Below, piece by piece: positions 58,632-64,000 of a stretch of DNA of 64,000 bases. The stretch comes from Polymyxa betae (Eukaryota; Endomyxa; Phytomyxea; Plasmodiophorida; Plasmodiophoridae). Numbering within the stretch: the first letter of the stretch is position 1; every line of letters begins with the position of its first letter. The notes beneath the pieces are model-generated. The model saw nothing but the letters and a program-made list of their open reading frames with translations. It made no database searches and was not told the DNA's origin. Location: NCBI GenBank assembly GCA_003693705.1, contig RBZT01000743.1:54901-118900 (forward strand). Direction: 5' to 3'. The translations under genes and the position numbers were made by a program.

Positions 58632-59752
58632 TTAATCCCACTGTGGGAGGTTGAATAGACCTGCCTCGCGCTCTAAGTGGGGCATATACACTCTGCGTTT
58701 CTGATTGATGCCCCCCATGCGTGTGCGCGCGTTGTGCAGTCTGGAAATCATGCGCATCACGATACATCGGTGACCGTTAAGGGAATCGCGCCTTAAGTCG
58801 CGGAAACCGTCCTTGCATGGCCCGCATGCCACATTCAGCTGGCTGACGGGCGCTGGTCAGCTGTTGTTCAAACCCCAGTTCCTTAGGATTTTGTGGGCCA
58901 GCTTCGCTCGCTTTTGATGCGCGCGCTATGCTGGCGTATCCTCTTTGAGGGAAAGCTGAATCAGCGATGACTTTGGCTCCGTACTTCTCGAACATGTTGT
59001 TGAACATGTCATACAGCCCTCCGGTTTTGCGATTTCGCATCATGCCAACTCCCTAAATCGCCGAATAAAGTCAGTTTTTAAAAGTATAGTCCCATGATGA
59101 CCTACCTGGTGCATTAAGTATCCGGAAAGCAATGCAGCCATCCGGGGTGAATACAAATAGATTGCCAATATAGCAATCTGCTGTCCAACCGTTATAATAG
59201 GCATTTTGTATCAAACAGTCACCGCATTCGGAAAGATACAGTTTTAGACCGTCAACGACAGCCCAAAAATTATCAAGGAGATTATGCCGTTGACGAATTG
59301 CTGCGATGAATTCTGGCATCGTTTCATCATCAGGAAGGCAAATGCTTTAACCAGGACACGGTCGAGAATGTGGATTCCGAACTTCAGCCAGGTTTCACAA
59401 GCGGACGATGTGACCCCAAAAATCATGGTCAATATCCAGATTGGGCACCTATTTAATGTCAATATAACTATTTACGGCTTTAAAAGAATCGTCATTGATA
59501 CTTAGTGCGGCACCACAAAAGGACAAACCCGAGGTTATCTTCCGGCCGCATCAGGCGTCGACGTCAGCGTTTACTGCGTTTCGGACGTATCATCCCGTCA
59601 TCCGTGTGCGGAGTGTTTCGAAGGTAATCCAGTGTGAATTTGTCCAGCAACTGGCGGAATGCTACATGGTCAAATCCGGTCGCCACCAGCAACGCTGAAT
59701 CATGACCGCTTCCCCACAGCATGCGCCATGGGGAATCACTGGGCCATAACAA
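58632..59752 (-). pseudogene. Decayed PIF/Harbinger-type DDE transposase
   Basis: Matches the DDE_Tnp_4-like transposases of protist and oomycete elements, in pieces. The N-terminal part reads ATGFDHVAFRQLLDKF...NTPHTDDGMIRP; then LGFVLLWCRT, and after a 50-nt intron MIFGVTSSACETWLKFG. The catalytic core reads FWAVVDGLKLYLSECG, AYYNGWTADCYIGNLFVFTPDG and APG|SWHDA. Next are GLYDMFNNMFEKYGAKVIADSAF, then RQPAECGMRAMQGRFPRLKARF and NGHRCIVMRMISRLHN. The TGA after RPKRSKR and frame changes near 59330, 59045 and 58795 break it, so this copy is not functional. It is transcribed away from a plus-strand Myb-like ORF. Confidence 0.75.
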
Positions 59753-59931
59753 TGACGCCCGCGGTATTTAATTTGTTGTGTTTTGCAGCCCCATTCCTGT
59801 TGTCGTATCGGCGACGGTTCATCATCAGAACGAATAGCCACCACATCATCACCGGCACCGGCCTCAAAGGGAAGAAGGTCTAACGTTGTCTTTCAACTTC
59901 ACAACTTGTTCGTGGGCAGTACTCTTTTTTT

Positions 59932-60172
59932 AACGTGACCGACACTAAAGTAGCTTCCAGCCCTAAAATATCTTTTTTCGCCAACTGGTAGCTACCGACA
60001 GCTAATGCTTAAACGTAGTCGACGCTAAAATGGCTTCCAGCCCTAAAATATCTGTGTTCGCCAACGGTGGTAGCTACCGATAGCCAGTGCTTAGACGTAG
60101 CCGACGTTAAAGTGGCTTCCAGCCCTAAAATATCTGTTTTCGCCTACTTTGGTAGCCGCCGACCGTGTTTAG
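59932..60172. repeat. Tandem repeat, three units of about 80 bp
   Basis: Three head-to-tail units begin at about 59932, 60012 and 60094. Each has a start like ACGTAGYCGACGYTAAA, the fixed core CTTCCAGCCCTAAAATATCT, then GGTAGC(T/C)(A/G)CCGA. They sit midway between the two divergent Harbinger ORFs. This position suits a transposase-binding or divergent promoter array, which is inference. Confidence 0.8.
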
Positions 60173-60205
60173 TAATCACTTTTATAAACGACTAGTTTGC
60201 TCAAT

Positions 60206-60758
60206 ATGACTGAGCCCAAACTAAAGAAGAGGCGCATGGCTGGAGCAATCAATTTCTCCGTCGAAAACCTGCACACCCTGAACATGTACTGCATGAAATA
60301 CAAGCCCATCGGCGCCGACGAATGGGAGTTGGTAGCTGCAGAATACAATGCCGCGACCGGGCAACTCCGTACTGGCGAGGCCCTCAAGAAGAAGTTTCGG
60401 GAGCACCGTGACAAGAAAGTTCCTACTGGACCCCAACTGTCCGATCCATATCCGCGACGCGAAACGGATACACAGGATGATTAATGAGCGCGTCATGCTG
60501 GACTCCTCAATGCCGGAGAGTGATCTGTTTGGCGAAGTGCAGGCTCCCAACGATGGAGATGAAGAGTCCGTCGGTGATTTGTCCGGGTGCGAGTTCGACG
60601 ACGGATATGGAAGGCCTATAGAAATCAAGGACACGCCACCGACCTCGCTGAACCGCCCGCTGAATCGGCCATGGTTTCGGTTCCATTGTCGCTCCTCGTC
60701 GTATCGAGCCCAAACCCGCCACCCAGTTGGGATTGGAGTCTGGTGGTACCGATTATGA
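60206..60758 (+). pseudogene. Harbinger-associated Myb/SANT-like ORF, frameshifted
   Basis: The start MTEPKLKKRRMAGAINFSVE leads to LNMYCMKYKPIGADEWELVAAEYNAAT and ALKKKFREHRDKKVPTG. The pattern (F-S-x-E near the start, PIGxxEW, VaxxyN, LkxkF, K-x-PTG) is that of the trihelix/Myb-like partner protein of PIF/Harbinger elements. After PTG the frame must shift by one base to continue DPNCPIHIRDAKRIHRMI. An acidic region (MPESDLFGEVQAPNDGDEES) follows. The shift near 60425 suggests decay. Confidence 0.6.
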
Positions 60759-60760
60759 GC

Positions 60761-62107
60761 AACCGAGACATGCGGCTGTCGGACTCACCGGATGATCGTC
60801 TGAGGGCGATCATTGTCACATCCATATTCAAAATATGGAATATCGCGGATCTGTCGCAACTGCCCTATATCCGACGCATACCCGCCAGAGTAAGGACCGT
60901 TCAGGCTCTGCATGGGCGCCCTTTTGCTAGCCTTCCCTGGACAGCACTGCCATATAAATTGTATACCATCACAATGGTATAGTGACTTACCTGCCGATTG
61001 CAATATTCGCCGAATGTTAGAGCAGTTCGACGTCAGCGAACCAGTATGGGACATCAGTGACGTCAACCCACTCTATATATCGGACGAATTTTTCGAATCT
61101 GTCGGGCCCGAATTTCAAAAAGTGGTTCGCGAACCGTTGTCTTTATTGATGAGACGCACAGGCAATGAAATACGAAACGTATGCCGTCAAAGTTGACAAC
61201 GCTCTCACTGCTGCAGTTGATATCAATTCCCATTTGGATAAGGAGAGCGCATGGAATTAGGCTCATAGCGCGTTACAACCTATTTATTTTGATGTATGAG
61301 AGGTTTCGGTTCGCGTTCTTCGACGGTGCTCCAAGTTCACGAAATCCGCCTCCAATAGCCGGCGCGGCCAAGCTCTACGCTTTCGGGATTTTGCATGAAG
61401 CATTAGAGCAGTCAATTGAAGGCTCTTGAGAATTTCCAGCGCCAGGGAAGCATCGAACAATGCCGTTTCGGAGAGTTTGCGTTTTTGTTTGCTGCGGGCC
61501 AGTTCCGTCTGCCGAAACCATTCCGGTCTTCTTGCCGGCGGCTAGCCCAGAAGTTATATGATGAACTGATGAAGGTTGCACTGTAGGCTGCAATCGAATC
61601 CCATACCGACCTCTGTTTCAGTTATTGCCGTTGCCAGATGCTGATTACACAGATGAGCTCTGGGGCCAGCATTCTGCTCAAATCCTAAGAGCGCGACCAA
61701 GGGAGTTCGCGTATCAACCGGAACTGCATCAGAAATGGATATTGTATATCAAGCTGAATTACATATCGTACGTTGCCAATTTTATTTTGGATTTCGGTTA
61801 TACACCGATCTATAGATATTTTTTTAACATTAGCGGCGTCCGCTGCACACCGCGATTAGACCGCCAATCTGCATTAGCCGAAAAAGAAAATTGATGAGAC
61901 CAGCTAGTGGCGAAGTGAAAAATGCCATGAATTCTATTGCACGCGCTGCGGAAAAGGAACATTAGATCATCGAACCCGTAATCTTTGAAGGCATCATTAT
62001 TAAGTCATACATACTGATCGAGACAAAAAATGAAACCTAAAACCATTTGCTACATCGAACATAACTGGTATCTTGATGACAATAGAAACACGCTAAGACG
62101 CGCATGC
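60761..62107. other. Region with unassigned short frames
   Basis: Several plus-strand frames (60587-60982, 60912-61196, 61181-61429, 61625-61894) are fairly long and charged but match no family I know. They include MEQFDVSEPVWDISDV-like and ARPREFAYQPELHQKWIL stretches. They could be exons of one gene or of a decayed transposon gene. I could not link them with consistent splice phases. Confidence 0.3.
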
Positions 62108-62311
62108 TCAGATTCTACCTTGCTTGTGCGCCTGTTGGCGAAGAGCAGCGAGATCGTTGTGACACGCGGCAACGATGTTTCCATACATAATAATCTTCTT
62201 CTCGTTAGCACGAGCATTCTCCGCTTGCTTCAATTTCGCCTCGGCGTCGTCAAGCCGGCGCTCGAGCGCGGCGATCTTATCATTGAGAGAAGCTCCAGAC
62301 GACTGCGACAT
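62108..62311 (-). CDS. Short coiled-coil ORF
   Basis: A 67-codon frame from MSQSSGASLNDKIAALERRL continuing with DDAEAKLKQAENARANEKKI and ending IVAACHNDLAALRQQAHKQG. It is a clean amphipathic coiled coil with a leucine/alanine heptad pattern. Similar modules are widespread at the N-termini of kinases and other proteins in oomycetes, from my knowledge of such sequences. Here it stands alone, so it may be a truncated fragment. Function unknown. Confidence 0.4.
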   Translation of the reverse strand: MSQSSGASLNDKIAALERRLDDAEAKLKQAENARANEKKIIMYGNIVAACHNDLAALRQQAHKQGRI

Positions 62312-62566
62312 CACGAATGATAGAATTAAGAAAGTCCGTGACTGCATGGTTCACTTCATCTCTCATCCTACACCTGATTCTAGAGGTGATTTTATTGCCG
62401 ATTTCAAAAATTTTGTCCTATGGTGGTGACATCTATAATATCCGGCCACAAACTTTCTTAAAACCCGGTTGCATCCCTGTGTTTCTTCCACTTGTGCAAT
62501 CCCTGCCTTTCGATGGGGCCAAATCAATTTTATTGAAAAGATCGTTGAATTGATGCTTTAAGTAAT

Positions 62567-62727
62567 TCACATTAGTTTTCGTCGCGTAATGCTCTGCAAA
62601 TGGTTGGAGAAGCCCACATCTGGAAAGTTTTCGAATAGCTGTTCCTGTAATTCTTGAATATAGAAACAAGGATTGCTCACGAACTGCTGAACAAAATTAT
62701 AGATTCCTTGGGGCCATCGTGCAGACT
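62567..62727 (-). pseudogene. Tc1/IS630-type transposase helix-turn-helix fragment
   Basis: A minus-strand stretch reads IYNFVQQFVSNPCFYIQELQ and then EQLFENFPDVGFSNHLQSITRRKL before a stop. The pattern of an NPC-x-Y-x-x-E-L-Q helix followed by FPDVG and a second recognition helix is that of the N-terminal paired HTH domain of Tc1/mariner-like transposases. The catalytic DDE part is absent downstream, so it is a remnant. Confidence 0.45.
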
Positions 62728-62881
62728 TCTGTCGTGGAGCATTTCATTTGAGGGTTATAATAATAAATTCGCCAGTATACGGACTTGATCATTTTATTGA
62801 GCAAGGAATCCGCTTTTATCGTATCAATCGTACGGTCCGGATACTTCAAACTATATAAACCCTAATCGACTTGAAAAATAT

Positions 62882-63120
62882 ATGGACAGAGCGAAGAGTG
62901 GAATTGGTCGAAGATGCTATCTAGAATTTTATCACAAATTGGAAAGAAAAAGGCCACAATTTATAAAATGTTTCAACGAAAATTACCGGTATGTTGAGCG
63001 AAAAGAACAGTGGGCTGTGTGCTACAGGGATGTTTTAATACCTGATACTACAGCCCACGCAGCCGAATCTTTTCACTAATCTATTAAAATTCAAACAAGC
63101 GAAACAAATACGTGAGAACA
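62882..63120 (+). pseudogene. Possible MULE-like transposase fragment
   Basis: A frame of 65 codons (62882-63079) is rich in aromatic and basic residues and ends KEQWAVCYRDVLIPDTTAHAAES. The W-A-x-C-Y-R core followed about 12 residues later by a histidine/asparagine-type E-S motif resembles the C-terminal region of MULE-type transposases (usually W-A-x-x-x-R...NTNN-x-x-E). Beyond the stop a lysine-rich frame continues. The match is short, so confidence is low. Confidence 0.3.
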
Positions 63121-63787
63121 TTGCTTGAAAAACTGATGCAAATTAAAGAAGATTCCTTCATTATATACCGGTATAAGGATAAAATGATGATTAATTGGAA
63201 CAAATCCTATATACTTGCAGGAACGAATTAAATTGCTTCCGGGTCGGATTTGTAGCGTCACTTTAAAGAATCGAATTCAGAACGTGCTAATAATGCATCC
63301 AGAGCAGGTTTCAAGGGTGCCGTTTTGCTCGGTTCCAGATTCCTATTTCGTCAGCGGTACAGTGTAACGTAACCGACCTTCTCACATCAAATATCCCTAT
63401 TCATCTACCGTGCATTTATCTATGTTACAATGAAATATTACATACAGATCCAACTGGGCTTCAGCTCAGTTGGATCAACACAGGTTTTGCTATATTGAGC
63501 CGTCTCCCTTTGTAGCTAGAGTTCTCGAGAATCATATCATACAGATGAAAAATACCTAATTATCAAGCGGATACCTGGAATACATAACAACGTAAGCAGC
63601 GTAGTCAGTAGTACCATTTGAGGGCCTTTTTTTTCTGCCCCCCATCCCCCATACAAAAACCTCAATAATCCACGTTATAACACCCAATAACCTTATTTTT
63701 CGACGAATCTTTGTAAATTTAGGATAATTTATAAAAATATAGGATTTTCAAAAATTATATTAAAAAAATGAAAATTATAATAATAAA
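63121..63787. other. AT-rich gene-poor region
   Basis: About 670 bp with falling GC content, multiple stops in all frames, a poly-T/poly-C stretch (63629-63652), and the hairpin at 63447-63476. No gene recognised. Confidence 0.4.
63447..63476. repeat. Perfect 10-bp inverted repeat (hairpin)
   Basis: GATCCAACTG, ten central bases, then CAGTTGGATC: a stem of ten perfectly paired bases, with one more A/G-tolerant pair. It could be a terminator-like or palindromic site. It is not near a recognised gene end. Confidence 0.6.
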
Positions 63788-64000
63788 ATGAAATGTAAAT
63801 TTTGTAATTCAACAGAAAACAAAATGAAAAGTAAAAATATCTGTAATAAATGCGATTATCAAAATAACAAGCATAAACGAGAAACGGAAGAATATAAACA
63901 GAAACGAAAAGACATTAATAAAAGATATAAAGAAAAACAAAAACTAAAAAAAAATGAAAATTATAATAATAAAATGAAATGTAAATTTTGTAATTCAACA
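63762..64000. repeat. Direct repeat with 186-bp period
   Basis: The sequence AATGAAAATTATAATAATAA onward at 63767 recurs at 63953, exactly 186 bp (62 codons) later. At least 45 bases of the second copy are identical before the window ends. The period is a multiple of three, so the zinc-ribbon frame stays open. Confidence 0.85.
63788..64000 (+). CDS. AT-rich zinc-ribbon protein of tandem units, open at the right edge
   Basis: An open frame with no stop before the window end. It starts MKCKFCNSTENKMKSKNICN, then KCDYQNNKHKRETEEYKQK and a Lys/Asn-rich stretch, and begins again with MKCKFCNST at 63974. Each unit has a C-x2-C pair and a second C-x2-C pair, like a small zinc ribbon, followed by a basic helix. 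The first copy is preceded by a TAA in frame (63761), so the start is fixed. Base composition (strongly AT, codons AAA and AAT dominant) differs sharply from all genes to the left. Function unknown. Confidence 0.6.
   Translation, partial: MKCKFCNSTENKMKSKNICNKCDYQNNKHKRETEEYKQKRKDINKRYKEKQKLKKNENYNNKMKCKFCNST

Larger units (their letters stand above)
58560..60760. mobile_element. Decayed PIF/Harbinger-like transposon
   Basis: The minus-strand transposase and plus-strand Myb-like ORF face outward from a central triple repeat. A DDE nuclease plus a partner Myb/SANT protein is the standard two-gene content of PIF/Harbinger elements. Outer limits are approximate; I could not identify terminal inverted repeats or a target duplication. 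Confidence 0.55.

Noticed and set aside
62858-62868. AAACCCTAA, telomere-like
   Set aside because: Only one unit; not counted with the multi-unit motifs.

Overview
The window comes from the nuclear genome of a compact eukaryote that uses the standard genetic code. Genes are split by very short GT-AG introns, mostly 45-55 nt. I placed these by joining exons so that known protein families read through. Intergenic gaps are short and gene orientation is mixed. A dynein regulatory complex subunit (DRC12/CCDC153-like, about 54 kb) implies motile cilia or flagella. Degenerate TTTAGGG/TTAGGG-type telomere motifs are scattered inside the window. The right end carries Harbinger-type, Tc1-type and probably MULE-type transposon remnants. 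This fits a flagellated protist, for example a stramenopile/oomycete-like lineage or an early-branching opisthokont. I cannot place it more closely from sequence alone.

Layout. 0-5 kb: the end of actin-related protein 5 (INO80 complex), then an FHA-RING gene whose reading frame continues through an intron into a long helical C-terminus. 6.4-10.8 kb: a complete DNA topoisomerase II (minus strand), at least three of whose small introns contain telomere-like repeats. 11.3-12.3 kb: a divergent histone H4/H3 pair. 12.6-16.7 kb: CHMP5 (ESCRT-III), CNOT9 (CCR4-NOT) and the branched-chain ketoacid dehydrogenase E2. 17.2-18.8 kb: a P-loop STAND/NB-ARC-like ATPase with TPR-like C-terminus. 18.9-26 kb: cytosolic leucyl-tRNA synthetase, a small membrane protein, proteasome subunit Rpn10, a small pogo-like transposon, and a NUDT14-like Nudix hydrolase. 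27-32 kb: a P5B (ATP13A-type) ATPase. 32-36 kb: two divergently transcribed secreted low-complexity proteins and COQ4. 36-40 kb: a 30-bp tandem repeat, a C2H2 zinc-finger protein, an ankyrin protein and a BAP31-like ER protein. 40-54 kb: an M28B (glutamate carboxypeptidase II-like) peptidase, a ubiquitin-like membrane protein, VPS45, a signal-anchored unknown, an ATG22-like transporter, a Myb/SANT protein and a WD40 protein. 53.9-57.2 kb: DRC12, two small membrane ORFs and a membrane-anchored PP2C phosphatase.

From about 57.2 kb to the right edge the window is accessory DNA: a decayed PIF/Harbinger element (transposase and Myb-like ORF facing away from a triple 80-bp repeat), a Tc1-like helix-turn-helix fragment, a MULE-like fragment, and finally a very AT-rich zinc-ribbon ORF built of 186-bp repeats that runs off the edge. 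Apart from this end the genes are housekeeping and unlinked in function (chromatin, trafficking, proteostasis, translation, signalling). There is no operon logic, but two divergent pairs (H4/H3 and the two secreted proteins) probably share promoters.
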